A stretch of DNA of 64,000 nucleotides from Nocardia sp. CDC159 (GTDB lineage Bacteria; Actinomycetota; Actinomycetes; Mycobacteriales; Mycobacteriaceae). The stretch lies in assembly GCF_023740735.1 (NCBI RefSeq), contig NZ_JAMRXH010000014.1, positions 124,001 to 188,000 of the forward strand, read 5' to 3'. Position 1 is the stretch's first letter, and every line of letters starts with the position of its first letter. Made by a program: the position numbers and the translations under genes. The notes below the pieces were generated by a model, which did no database searches, was not told where the DNA came from, and worked only from the letters and a program-made list of their open reading frames with translations. Below are positions 10,004 through 18,548 of this stretch, one piece after another.

Positions 10004-10022
10004 TTAGGTAAGCCTTGCTTAA
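10004..10022 (+). promoter_or_regulatory. DtxR/IdeR-like iron box upstream of the Dap/hydroxylase operon
   Basis: The sequence TTAGGTAAGCCTTGCTTAA fits the degenerate IdeR consensus TWAGGTWAGSCTWACCTWA at 17 of 19 positions. It sits 78 bp upstream of the GTG of the hydroxylase gene, in the plus-strand promoter zone of the 277-bp divergent region. With the second box at 9859 it predicts iron repression of both arms of the locus. This is the best-matching box in the window. Confidence 0.75.
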
Positions 10023-10099
10023 GCTCCCGCGAGCGGCTAACTTCGCACACCGAGTCTTCACCACCTGCTTCACCTACGTTGCGAAGAAGGGAACACCTG

Positions 10100-11272
10100 G
10101 TGAAAAACGTTCTGTGCGAACGTCATACACCCCCACCTGGGGCTCTCGACGAGATCGAACGCCGGGAACTGCCCGCGGCCGCCGCCGAATCGGTTCGCGC
10201 CACCGCCGCCGCGATCGCCGCCACAATCGAAGATATGCCGGGATGGTCCGCCCGCAGCGCCACGACCCTCACCGATCCGCGGTTGATCGACCTGATCGAT
10301 GAGCGCGCGGCCGCCCTGCCCCGAGCCGTGCGGGACGCCGTGCGCCCACCGGCCACCACCGCGGGCGCGGCGATCGTGTCCGGCATCCCGCTGCACGAGG
10401 GCGAACTGGGCCCGACCCCGCGCGACTGGCGCCAGGCCGCCGCGTGGAGCGGCGACGCCCAGCTGCGGCACGCGTCGCTGGAACTGGATTTGGCGATGCT
10501 GCTGCTGGCGCGCTGCGCGGGTGAGCCGTTCGGCTGGGAGGGCCAGCAGGGCGGGCGGCTGGTGAACAACATCGTCCCCTCCCCCGGCCACGAACACGAA
10601 CAGTCCGGCGCCAGCAGCACCACGCTGCTCAGCCCGCACACCGAGGACGCCTTCCATCCGGAGCGGGCGCACCTGTTGATGCTGGGCTGCCTGCGCAATC
10701 CCGATCTAGTCGGCACCACCGTCTCGTCGGTGCGCCAGATCGAGCTGGACGAGCGGCAGCGGCTCCGTCTGCGGGAGCCGCTGCTGCCGATCCTGCCGGA
10801 TGTCTCCTACGGCACCGATTTCCACCACCATCCGGCGAGTCCGGTGGCGACCATCGGCGGCGCGGCGGACGCGCCGACGCTGCGCTACGACCCCGCCTAC
10901 ACCCCGCTCGACGACGCCGACGACGAATACCGCCGCGCCTACGCCCATCTCGGCGCGGAGCTGGAGCGGGTATGCCGCGCCGCGGTGCTGCGCCCGGGTG
11001 AGCTGCTGCTGGTGGACAACGACGTGGTGGTGCACGGCCGAGTACCGTTCACCCCGCGCTACGACGGGACCGATCGCTGGCTCAAGCGGGTCAACATCCG
11101 GCTGCCCCGCCGCCGCACTCCCGCCGAGCACGGCGAAAGTGGTTACGGACAGCGAACGGTCACGCCTTTCGGATCGAAGATGAACGAGGAAGACCGTGAG
11201 TACCACCAAGCCCACCCCGCTACGGATTCTGAGCCGCAGCGACCTAGCCGACGTTCCGATCACCCCGGGTGA
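10100..11272 (+). CDS. Non-haem Fe(II)/2-oxoglutarate hydroxylase, clavaminate synthase-like (AsnO/VioC relative)
   Basis: This 390-residue enzyme probably beta-hydroxylates an amino acid or an amino-acid-derived intermediate. The facial triad is visible as HTEDAFHPERA (His180, Glu182) and the distal His near residue 312 in VDNDVVVHGRVPF. The motif RYDGTDRWLKRVNI, with the 2-oxoglutarate-binding Arg, follows. These match arginine hydroxylase VioC and asparagine hydroxylase AsnO. I chose the GTG at 10100, which follows an AAGAAGG ribosome site; a TTG at 10079 is in frame. The C-terminus runs 77 bp into the next gene in another frame, an unusually long overlap. It is first in the five-gene operon under the 10004 iron box. 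Confidence 0.85.
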   Translation: MKNVLCERHTPPPGALDEIERRELPAAAAESVRATAAAIAATIEDMPGWSARSATTLTDPRLIDLIDERAAALPRAVRDAVRPPATTAGAAIVSGIPLHEGELGPTPRDWRQAAAWSGDAQLRHASLELDLAMLLLARCAGEPFGWEGQQGGRLVNNIVPSPGHEHEQSGASSTTLLSPHTEDAFHPERAHLLMLGCLRNPDLVGTTVSSVRQIELDERQRLRLREPLLPILPDVSYGTDFHHHPASPVATIGGAADAPTLRYDPAYTPLDDADDEYRRAYAHLGAELERVCRAAVLRPGELLLVDNDVVVHGRVPFTPRYDGTDRWLKRVNIRLPRRRTPAEHGESGYGQRTVTPFGSKMNEEDREYHQAHPATDSEPQRPSRRSDHPG

Positions 11273-12188
11273 GGTGGTGCGCGCCGTCGAAGACGCGTAT
11301 CTGGCCCTCGCGGCGGGCGAGTCGGACAATCCGCGCAAGCTCAGCGTCGCCCATCCCGACGGCTGGTCGGTGGCCTACGCCATGCTCGGCCGCGACGGGC
11401 GACGCCGGGTGGTCGCGATGAAGACCTCCTACAAGTTCGATCCGAGCCACGATCGCAGCACCAAGCGGTACTACACCACGATCACGCTCTACGACGACGC
11501 GACCGGCATGCCGATCGCCATGATGGACTGCGCCCGCGTCGGCGCGGTGCGCACTCCGGCGGCCTCGGCGCTGCTGGTGCGCGAGACGATGCGCCCGGAT
11601 GCGCGCAGCGTGCTGCTCATCGGCACCGGCACCCAGGGCAGGCATGCCCTGCCACATCTGCTCGCCGCGAATCCGCAGTTGGATCGGCTGATGGTGTACG
11701 GCACGCACGAGGAGGGCCTGAAGGCGGTTCACGACCAGCTGGCCGCCTATCGCCCCGGACTGGAGCTGCGCACCGTCGCCGACCCGCGGGCCGCCGCCCG
11801 CGCGGCCGACGTCGTGCTCGCCACCGCCGGGCCCGGCACCGCCGTCGCGCTCGAATCCGCCGATCTGGCACCGGGTTCGGTGGCGGTGCTGGTCGGCTAC
11901 GGTCTCGCGCCCTCGGCGCTGCACGACGCCGACCGCGTGATCGCCACCAGTGCCGAGCAGATGGCGCTCACCGGAACCGATATGGCCGGACCGGACGGCA
12001 GACTGCGCCCCGTCGACGCCGAACTGCCGACGATTCTGGCCCGCCGCGCCGTGGGCCGCCGCGGCGACGACGAACGCATCTTCGTCTACAACAGCGGCCT
12101 GGTGCTCACCGATGTCGCGGTCGCGCACGCCCTGGCAGAACGAGCCATCGGTGAGGGACGAGGAACGGAGGTACGTCTGTGGGACTGA
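11196..12188 (+). CDS. SbnB-like dehydrogenase (ornithine cyclodeaminase/mu-crystallin family), 2,3-diaminopropionate synthesis
   Basis: This 330-residue protein has the Rossmann motif VLLIGTGTQGRHALPHL near residue 140 and the family blocks RKLSVAHPDGWSVAYAMLG, VVAMKTSYKFDP and DCARVGAVRTPAASALLVRE. In staphyloferrin B and related pathways SbnB oxidatively hydrolyses N-(1-amino-1-carboxy-2-ethyl)-glutamate to L-2,3-diaminopropionate and 2-oxoglutarate using NAD. The SbnA-like partner is encoded two genes downstream, supporting this role over ornithine cyclodeamination. The GTG at 11196 follows a GAGGAAG ribosome site and lies inside the 3' end of the hydroxylase gene. Confidence 0.85.
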   Translation: MSTTKPTPLRILSRSDLADVPITPGEVVRAVEDAYLALAAGESDNPRKLSVAHPDGWSVAYAMLGRDGRRRVVAMKTSYKFDPSHDRSTKRYYTTITLYDDATGMPIAMMDCARVGAVRTPAASALLVRETMRPDARSVLLIGTGTQGRHALPHLLAANPQLDRLMVYGTHEEGLKAVHDQLAAYRPGLELRTVADPRAAARAADVVLATAGPGTAVALESADLAPGSVAVLVGYGLAPSALHDADRVIATSAEQMALTGTDMAGPDGRLRPVDAELPTILARRAVGRRGDDERIFVYNSGLVLTDVAVAHALAERAIGEGRGTEVRLWD

Positions 12189-13504
12189 TCGCCCCGAGCA
12201 TCGCCGCACCCATGCCCGCCCATCGAGACGAGTGGGAGCGGCGGTTGCTCGACGACCCGAATCTGCTGGGCGACATCGCCTTCGCGATCGGCGGACCGTT
12301 CCATGTGATGTATCCGGCGCGGGTCGGGCACAACATCGACGGCTTCCACGCGGTGTTCGAGCGGTCGGGCGTCGAGGGTGCGATCTACTACGGCAAGAAG
12401 GCGAACAAGGCCGCGTGCGTGGTACGCGCCTGCGCCGACCACCGGGCGGGGATCGATGTCGCCAGCACCGGCGAGCTGACCGCGGCGCTCGCGCACGGGG
12501 TCCGCGGCGACGAGCTGATGGTGACCGGCCCCGCGAAATCCGATGAGCTGCTGTGGCTCTCGGCCCGGCACGGGGCCCTGATCGCGATCGACGAACTCGG
12601 CGAACTGGCCCGCCTCGTCGCGCTGGATCTTCCGGCGCGGGTGCTGCTGCGGGTGCTGCCGCCGGGCTCGTCGAGCCGGTTCGGCATGACCGAGGCCGAA
12701 CTCCAGGCCGCTCTGACGCACACGCCGCTCGGCGCGGTGCGCCTCGAGGGCTTCAGCTTCCATTTGTCCGGTTACGATCCTATTGCCCGGGCCGAGCTGG
12801 CGGCGGCGCTGGTGGAACGCTGCCGCGCCGCCCGGGCGCTCGGACATCCGGTGCGCACGATCTCCATCGGCGGCGGCTTCGCCGTGGACTACGTCCCGGC
12901 CGAGCACTGGCGGGCCTTTCGAGCGGGTGCGGGCCCGCACTGGTTCCACGCCGACAAGCGCTTCGACGACTACTACCCCTATCACTGCCCCGCCCCCGGT
13001 CCCGCCATGCTCGCCGCCATCCTGGACCATGGCGATCTGGCAACGAGCCTGCGCGACAACGATATTCGCCTGGCCATCGAACCCGGCCGGGCGCTGCTGG
13101 ATCGCGCGGGCAGCAGCGTGTTTCGCGTACAGGGCGCGAAAACCCGTACCGTGCAGGGACATTCGTATCAACTGCTGACCGTCGACGGGACCAGCCTGAG
13201 CCTGTCGGAACAGTGGTTCGACAGCGAATACCTGCCCGACCCGGCGCCCTGGCCCACCCGGCCGGGCGCGCCGGGCGCGGCGGCGGTCGGCGCGGCCACC
13301 TGCCTGGAATCGGACATGCTCAGCTGGCGGCGCATTCCGCTGCCGCGCGCCGTCGAGGTGGGCGATCTGCTCGTCTATCCGAATACCGCCGGTTATCAGA
13401 TGGACTCCAACGAGTCCCCGTTCCACCAGCTGCCGATCCCACCCAAGGTGGTGCTGCACGACGCACCCGAGGGACGGTTCCGCTGGACGATCGACGCCGG
13501 GTGA
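12179..13504 (+). CDS. Fold-type III PLP-dependent decarboxylase-like enzyme (SbnH / diaminopimelate-ornithine decarboxylase / Y4yA-like group)
   Basis: This 441-residue enzyme has an alanine-racemase-fold N-terminal barrel. The PLP lysine is in YYGKKANKA (Lys74, aligned with YAVKCN of ornithine decarboxylase), the glycine loop is SIGGGFAVDY near residue 230, and the Arg-containing phosphate-binding block is AIEPGRALLDRAG. A C-terminal segment with CLESDMLSW (cf. CxxxD of decarboxylases) is present. In staphyloferrin B synthesis SbnH decarboxylates a citryl-Dap intermediate; here the substrate is unknown, and a decarboxylated Dap adduct is only a guess. The GTG at 12179 overlaps the SbnB-like stop by 10 bp behind a GGAGG ribosome site. 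Confidence 0.8.
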   Translation: MGLIAPSIAAPMPAHRDEWERRLLDDPNLLGDIAFAIGGPFHVMYPARVGHNIDGFHAVFERSGVEGAIYYGKKANKAACVVRACADHRAGIDVASTGELTAALAHGVRGDELMVTGPAKSDELLWLSARHGALIAIDELGELARLVALDLPARVLLRVLPPGSSSRFGMTEAELQAALTHTPLGAVRLEGFSFHLSGYDPIARAELAAALVERCRAARALGHPVRTISIGGGFAVDYVPAEHWRAFRAGAGPHWFHADKRFDDYYPYHCPAPGPAMLAAILDHGDLATSLRDNDIRLAIEPGRALLDRAGSSVFRVQGAKTRTVQGHSYQLLTVDGTSLSLSEQWFDSEYLPDPAPWPTRPGAPGAAAVGAATCLESDMLSWRRIPLPRAVEVGDLLVYPNTAGYQMDSNESPFHQLPIPPKVVLHDAPEGRFRWTIDAG

Positions 13505-13544
13505 CCGGCGACCCTCACCCATCAGCCCACCCGAGGAGATACGC

Positions 13545-14567
13545 ATGCCACTCGTCCGCCGAGTGACGGATCTGATCGGCAACACCCCGCTGTTCGAACT
13601 CGCGACCACCGCGACGGGCACGCGGTTGCTGCTCAAGCTCGAGCAGTTCAACCCGACCGGCGCCGCCAAGATCCGGATGGCCCGGGAAATGGTGCTCGAT
13701 GCCGAGCGGCGCGGTTTGCTGCCCGATGGCGGGCATATCATCGAGTCGACATCCGGCAATACCGGACTGGGTCTGGCGGTGGTAGCGGCCGAACGTGGGT
13801 ATCGCTTCACCGCGGTGGTCGATCACCACGCCTGCAAGGACAAGCTGCGCGCGATGAAAGCCATGGGAGCCGAATTGGTCTATGTTGCCGACGACGGCGA
13901 CGACAGCCTGGCCACCTCGGCGCGAGAGGATCTCGCCGAGGCGATGGCCGCCGCCCGCCCCGACGCCTACTTCACCGAACAGCACAACAACGACGCCAAC
14001 GCGCTCGGCTACTACGCGGTCGCCGAAGAATTGCTGGAGGATCTCGGCAGCGTCGACATCCTGCTGTCCGCGGTCGGCACCGGCGGCTCGCTGTTCGGTA
14101 CCGCGCGGCGGTTGCGCGAACTCGGCTGTGCGCCGCGGGTGATCGGCGTGGAGCCGGTGGGCTCGATCGCCTTCGGCGGCGAGGGCGGCCCGTACTGGCA
14201 GTCCGGCACCGGCACCCCGCCGGGCGCCACGGTCGGCACGGCCGTCGACTACTCGCTGCTCGACGAGGGTGTGAAGGTCACCGACGTGGCCGCCTTCGCC
14301 ACCGCCCGCGCGGTGGCGCGACGCAACGGCCTGCTGCTGGGCGGGTCGGCGGGCGGGTCGGTACACGCCGCGCTCATCCGACTCGAGGAGTTCCCGCCGG
14401 GCTCCACGATCGTCACGATCGTGTGCGACGGCGGCGAGAAGTACTTGGATACGGTCTTCGACGACGACTGGATGGCCGAGCGTGACCTGCTCGACCCGGC
14501 CACCGAACGCGAGGTGTTGCAATTGCTGGATCGTTACGCCCCGAGCAGCCTGGTAGGGGCGTCGTGA
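13545..14567 (+). CDS. SbnA-like PLP synthase (cysteine synthase fold), 2,3-diaminopropionate precursor
   Basis: This 340-residue fold-type II PLP enzyme carries LIGNTPLFEL at the N-terminus, the PLP lysine in FNPTGAAKIRMA (Lys42), the substrate loop ESTSGNTGLGLAV, and the phosphate-cradle GTGGSLFGTARRL. SbnA condenses O-phospho-L-serine with L-glutamate to the adduct that SbnB then cleaves to L-Dap. The downstream SbnB-type partner and absence of a serine acetyltransferase argue against simple cysteine synthase. Canonical cysteine synthases have SxKDR at the lysine; here it is AAKIRM, as in divergent SbnA/VioB-like enzymes. A GAGGAGA ribosome site precedes the ATG. Confidence 0.82.
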   Translation: MPLVRRVTDLIGNTPLFELATTATGTRLLLKLEQFNPTGAAKIRMAREMVLDAERRGLLPDGGHIIESTSGNTGLGLAVVAAERGYRFTAVVDHHACKDKLRAMKAMGAELVYVADDGDDSLATSAREDLAEAMAAARPDAYFTEQHNNDANALGYYAVAEELLEDLGSVDILLSAVGTGGSLFGTARRLRELGCAPRVIGVEPVGSIAFGGEGGPYWQSGTGTPPGATVGTAVDYSLLDEGVKVTDVAAFATARAVARRNGLLLGGSAGGSVHAALIRLEEFPPGSTIVTIVCDGGEKYLDTVFDDDWMAERDLLDPATEREVLQLLDRYAPSSLVGAS

Positions 14568-15988
14568 GGACGAGGTTCGCGACGTTCGCCGCGGCGGCGG
14601 AGGGAGACAGCCGACAGCTGACCGCGCTGGCAACCCCGATCGCCATGACCCAGCTGGCGCAGGTCGCCGTATCGACGACCAATATCGCCCTGATGGGGTC
14701 GCTCGGCATCAGCCAGGTCGCCGCGGGCGGCCTGGCGCTGACGCTGTTCAACCAGATCCGCACCATGTGCGTCGGCCTGATCACCGCGACCGGTAATCAG
14801 GTCGCCACGGTGCTCAGCCGCGCCGAGAAGCGCAAGACCAACCCCGCCAACGAGATTCGCGATGTGGTGCGGGCCAGCTTCCTCATCGCCACCGTCGCCG
14901 GACTGCTGGGCGGGTTGGTGCTGATCGGGCTGGGCTGGGCGCTGCAGTGGCTCGGCCAGGACGCGAGCGTGCTCGCCGAGGCGCGGCCCATGATGGTGGC
15001 GCTGGCGCCCGGCCTGCTGCCGTGCCTGTGGTTTCAGGTGCTGCGCCAGTACTCGGTCGGCATGCAGCGCCCGCAGGCCCTGCTGATGGTGACGCTCGGC
15101 TCGGTGGCGCTGAATCTCGTACTCGCCCTGGCCCTCATGCACGGCTGGGCCGGACTGCCCGCGCTCGGGCTCACCGGCATCGGCATCGCGACCTCACTGG
15201 TCTTCCTGATCACCTTCGCCGTGCTGTGGGCCATGGTCCGCCACGACGCGGAAATCGGTGCGACCCTGCCGATTCGGATGTGGCCGGTGCGCTGGCGCAC
15301 GATCGCGGCCGAATTGCGGCTGGGCACCCCGATCGCGCTGACCTACGGGTCGGAGGCGGGGATGTTCTCGGTGCTGGCGCTGGTGATGGGCACCTTCGGT
15401 CCGGCCGCGCTGGCCGCGCACAACGTGGTCTATCAGCTGGTCTACATCGTGTTCCAGGTCGCGGTCGGCCTGTCGCACGGATCGTCGATCCTGGTCAGCA
15501 AGGCCGTGGCGCGCGAGGAGTTCCGCCATGCCCAGGGCCTGGCCTGGCTCGCGCTGCGCCACGCCGCGGTGGTCGCCGCGCTGGTCGGCGTGGCCTACCT
15601 CGCGGTACCGGATCTGGTGCTGCGACTGGGCTATATCGCGGGCAAGGACGACGACACCGTCCGGCTCGCGCACACCCTGCTGCTGATCGCGATCGTGCTG
15701 CAGTTCTTCGACGCCGCGCAGAACATCGGCAACGGACTGCTGCGCGGGGTCAAGGACACCCAGGCCGGATTCCGGCTGTCGCTGGTGGGCTACTGGGTTG
15801 TGGGATTGCCCACAGCGCTGCTGCTGGCCTTCCCGCTGGGACTGGGCGCGGCCGGGGTGTGGTGGGGGCTGACGGCCGGGCTCGCCGCGACCGCCGGGCT
15901 GATGCTGCGGCGGTATTTCGCGCTGCTCGCCCAGCGCCAGCAGGCCGAGCGGCGTGTGCTGGCAGATAGCTTGCCGGGGGCGAGCTGA
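14564..15988 (+). CDS. MATE-family efflux transporter, putative exporter of the pathway product
   Basis: This 474-residue integral membrane protein has about twelve hydrophobic helices in two homologous halves. The opening segment LTALATPIAMTQLAQVAVSTTNIALMG is the MATE signature region, and a related helix pair begins RLGTPIALTYGSEAGMFSVLALV in the second half. MATE proteins exchange drugs or small metabolites for protons or sodium. The GTG at 14564 overlaps the SbnA-like stop as GTGA, so it is co-translated with the biosynthetic genes and is the natural candidate for secreting their product. Confidence 0.88.
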   Translation: MRTRFATFAAAAEGDSRQLTALATPIAMTQLAQVAVSTTNIALMGSLGISQVAAGGLALTLFNQIRTMCVGLITATGNQVATVLSRAEKRKTNPANEIRDVVRASFLIATVAGLLGGLVLIGLGWALQWLGQDASVLAEARPMMVALAPGLLPCLWFQVLRQYSVGMQRPQALLMVTLGSVALNLVLALALMHGWAGLPALGLTGIGIATSLVFLITFAVLWAMVRHDAEIGATLPIRMWPVRWRTIAAELRLGTPIALTYGSEAGMFSVLALVMGTFGPAALAAHNVVYQLVYIVFQVAVGLSHGSSILVSKAVAREEFRHAQGLAWLALRHAAVVAALVGVAYLAVPDLVLRLGYIAGKDDDTVRLAHTLLLIAIVLQFFDAAQNIGNGLLRGVKDTQAGFRLSLVGYWVVGLPTALLLAFPLGLGAAGVWWGLTAGLAATAGLMLRRYFALLAQRQQAERRVLADSLPGAS

Positions 15989-16114
15989 CACGGAATTCTC
16001 ACCCTGACGTAAGCATGTCGTCACCGTGCGCGGGGAACGTGGTAGTAGGGGCTTCGCTAAGCTGACGCAGGAGCCCCGAAGCCAATGGCGAGCAACCTTG
16101 CCGGGAGGAGTCCG

Positions 16115-17068
16115 GTGCACATCAGCAGAGTCGCGGAGTATCCGCGACCGGACCATGTTCTGTTCCATTTCAGCGACACCCACCTGATCGCCGGGAACGG
16201 CGAGCTGTACGGGACCGTGGACGCCGAGCGGCGGCTGCGGCAGCTGCTCGATCAGGCCGAGGCCAGTCGCATCACCCCGACCGCGATCGTGTTCACCGGC
16301 GATCTCACCGATCACGGCGAGCCCGGCGCGTACGACCGGCTGCGGGAGCTGGTCGAGCCGTTCGCGCGGCGGGTGGGCGCGCCCGTGGTCTGGGTGACCG
16401 GCAATCACGACAGCCGGGCCGCGCTGCGCGAGCACCTGCTCGACGAGGCGGGCTCGACCGAACCGCTGGACCGAGTGCACACTTTCGACGGGCTGCGCAT
16501 CGTGGTCCTCGACACCACCGTGCCCGGGCAGCACTACGGCGAGATCTCCGACGCCCAATTGGATTGGCTGCGTTCGGTGCTGGCCGAACCCGCGCCCTTC
16601 GGCACGATTCTGGCCATGCACCACCCGCCGGTGCCGTGCATCCAGGATCTGGCCACGACGGTCGAATTACGCGATCAACGCCGCCTCGCGGATGTGCTGG
16701 ACGGCACCGATGTGCGCAGCATCCTCGCGGGCCATCTGCACTTCTCCACCACGGCCACCTTCGCCAGCATTCCGGTCTCGGTGGCCTCCTCGGCCTGCTA
16801 CAGCCAGGACCTCGCGGTGTCCGAGGGCGGTCAGCGCGGCCGCGACGGGGCCCAGAGCTTCAATTTCGTACACGTCTACCCCGACACCGTGGTCCACTCG
16901 GTCGTGCCGATCGATCGCGGCCCGACGGTCGGCACCCCGGCGACCCCCGAGGAGGCCGCCGAGCGGCTGCGGAAGGAGGGCATCGTGATCCTGCCCGCCG
17001 GACGCATACCGCGCGGCCTGAAGGGCCGCGCCGCAGCTCCCGAATCCGACGGCGAAGCGGTCTGCTGA
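16115..17068 (+). CDS. cpdA: Class III cyclic nucleotide phosphodiesterase / metallophosphoesterase, Rv0805-like
   Basis: This 317-residue calcineurin-like phosphoesterase has all dimetal ligands of the family: HFSDTHLI (D-x-H), [12 protein letters not shown] (GD), VTGNHD (GNH), LAMHHPPVP, and the final [11 protein letters not shown]. It aligns closely with M. tuberculosis Rv0805, which hydrolyses 2',3'- and 3',5'-cAMP and other phosphodiesters. I chose the GTG at 16115 because GGGAGGAG lies 5 bases upstream and the Rv0805 N-terminus aligns from there; an in-frame ATG at 16085 is the alternative. It follows the MATE gene by 126 bp and is probably separately transcribed. Confidence 0.9.
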   Translation: MHISRVAEYPRPDHVLFHFSDTHLIAGNGELYGTVDAERRLRQLLDQAEASRITPTAIVFTGDLTDHGEPGAYDRLRELVEPFARRVGAPVVWVTGNHDSRAALREHLLDEAGSTEPLDRVHTFDGLRIVVLDTTVPGQHYGEISDAQLDWLRSVLAEPAPFGTILAMHHPPVPCIQDLATTVELRDQRRLADVLDGTDVRSILAGHLHFSTTATFASIPVSVASSACYSQDLAVSEGGQRGRDGAQSFNFVHVYPDTVVHSVVPIDRGPTVGTPATPEEAAERLRKEGIVILPAGRIPRGLKGRAAAPESDGEAVC

Positions 17069-17096
17069 CCGCCCCGCCGCCGCGTCCCGACTCCGC

Positions 17097-18548
17097 TCAG
17101 GCGGCGCCTGGCTCCAGCGCGGCCAGCGGATCGCCCTCGACGACCCGCTCCCACGGCGCGGGCTCCGGGAAGTAGGTCTGCAGGAACTCCGAGACCGCGC
17201 GCACCCGCTCGGCCTCGGCGACCTCCGGGAAGCTGCCGTCGTTGAGGCAGAAGAAGTCCACGTCGCGGCGCTGGGCCAGCCCAGCGAGCAGGGCCAGTCC
17301 GGAGTGGCTGGTGGTGTCGACGTAGCGCATCCGGGCCGCCTCCTGCGGCACCGCGCGCCCGGTCAGCAGCGCGTAGTAGTGATACAGCGAATTCGTGACC
17401 GAGATATCGGTGGCCGAGCGGAAGCGGCTGTCGCGGGTACGCGCGAAATCCGCGGCGAACTCACGCTCCATCTCCAGCAGCACGCTGCGCCGCAGCGGCA
17501 CCGGCGTGTGCTCGAGATGCCGGGTGATGACATGTCCGAACCGCTGCCGCAGCAGCTGCCGGTTCACCCGCGCCGCGTTCTCGAACCCGCTGCGCCGCTC
17601 GGTGTTGACACCCGGCCCGATGCGGGTGCCCGCCTCGACGAACCGGCTGATGCCCGCCGGGGTGAAGAACATCGACGGCCGCACCGGCCGCGCGAAGAAC
17701 ATGTCGTCGTTGGAGTACAGGAAATGCTCCGACAGCCCCTCGATGTGCTGCAGCTGGCATTCCACCGCATGGGAATTGAAGACCGGCAGCCCACTGGTAT
17801 CCGAAAAGTGGTCCGCCGCACGGACGATGGTGACCTTCGGATCGTCGGCGAGCCAGTCGGGCACCCTCGAATCGGTGGCGATGAAGATGCGCCGAATCCA
17901 CGGCGCGTTCTTGTGCACCGAGCGCAGCGCGTACTTCAGCTCGTCGATCTGGCGGATCCGCGCGTCGGCGTCGTCACCCTCGCCGACCACCACCTGTGCG
18001 AGCATTCCCGCACGGCGAGCGCGGAATTCGGGATCGGTGCCGTCCACCCAGGAGAAGACGATATCGATGTCGAAGCCCACATCGGTGGGATGCGGGGCGA
18101 ACATGCCGTCCAGCGTCGGCCAGCTGGTGTCGAACAGCAGCACGGTGGTGTACTCCACGTCGGCCACGTCGAATACGTTGCGGGTCAAGGCATTCGGGCG
18201 CGGGCATTCGACTGTGTCGCCGTGGTGGTCCCACAGCTCGAGCTCCACGTGATGCGCCGGATCCAGATCGCGACCGAGCCGGAACACGTTGGGGCGCATC
18301 TCGTTACAGGAGAATCCAGCGACCATCGCCGCACCCAGCACCCGGCGCAGCGCCAGCCGGTGCGCCGAATCCACCGCCAGTACCAGCCGATGATCGGAAT
18401 CGCGCACCAGCAGATACGGCACCTCCGCCGCGGTCAGCTCCCCGCGCAGATACCGCAGATCCTCGACCACCGCCGTCGAGACCGCCAGATTGGCCACCAC
18501 CGCCGGACCGGTGGTCTCCATCGCGTCGAACGCATCGAATTCCGTCAT
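17097..18548 (-). CDS. Stealth-family glycan phosphotransferase
   Basis: This 483-residue protein has the conserved regions of the Stealth family (hexose-1-phosphate transferases for capsule-like or cell-wall glycans). CR1 is FDIDIVFSWVDGTDPEFR near residue 155, CR2 is LKYALRSVHKNAPWIRRIFI followed by ATDSRVPDWL, and CR3 is HAVECQLQHIEGLSEHFLYS followed by NDDMFF. The distal region contains SVTNSLYHYYALL. The N-terminal 150 residues are a separate domain of unclear role. The ATG at 18548 is preceded by CAGGAGACG. It stands alone, converging with cpdA. The acceptor glycan is unknown. Confidence 0.88.
   Translation of the reverse strand: MTEFDAFDAMETTGPAVVANLAVSTAVVEDLRYLRGELTAAEVPYLLVRDSDHRLVLAVDSAHRLALRRVLGAAMVAGFSCNEMRPNVFRLGRDLDPAHHVELELWDHHGDTVECPRPNALTRNVFDVADVEYTTVLLFDTSWPTLDGMFAPHPTDVGFDIDIVFSWVDGTDPEFRARRAGMLAQVVVGEGDDADARIRQIDELKYALRSVHKNAPWIRRIFIATDSRVPDWLADDPKVTIVRAADHFSDTSGLPVFNSHAVECQLQHIEGLSEHFLYSNDDMFFARPVRPSMFFTPAGISRFVEAGTRIGPGVNTERRSGFENAARVNRQLLRQRFGHVITRHLEHTPVPLRRSVLLEMEREFAADFARTRDSRFRSATDISVTNSLYHYYALLTGRAVPQEAARMRYVDTTSHSGLALLAGLAQRRDVDFFCLNDGSFPEVAEAERVRAVSEFLQTYFPEPAPWERVVEGDPLAALEPGAA

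Noticed and set aside
13545-14567. Simple O-acetylserine sulfhydrylase (cysteine synthase) call
   Set aside because: The neighbouring SbnB-like gene, the altered lysine motif AAKIRM and the absence of a serine acetyltransferase favour the SbnA role.
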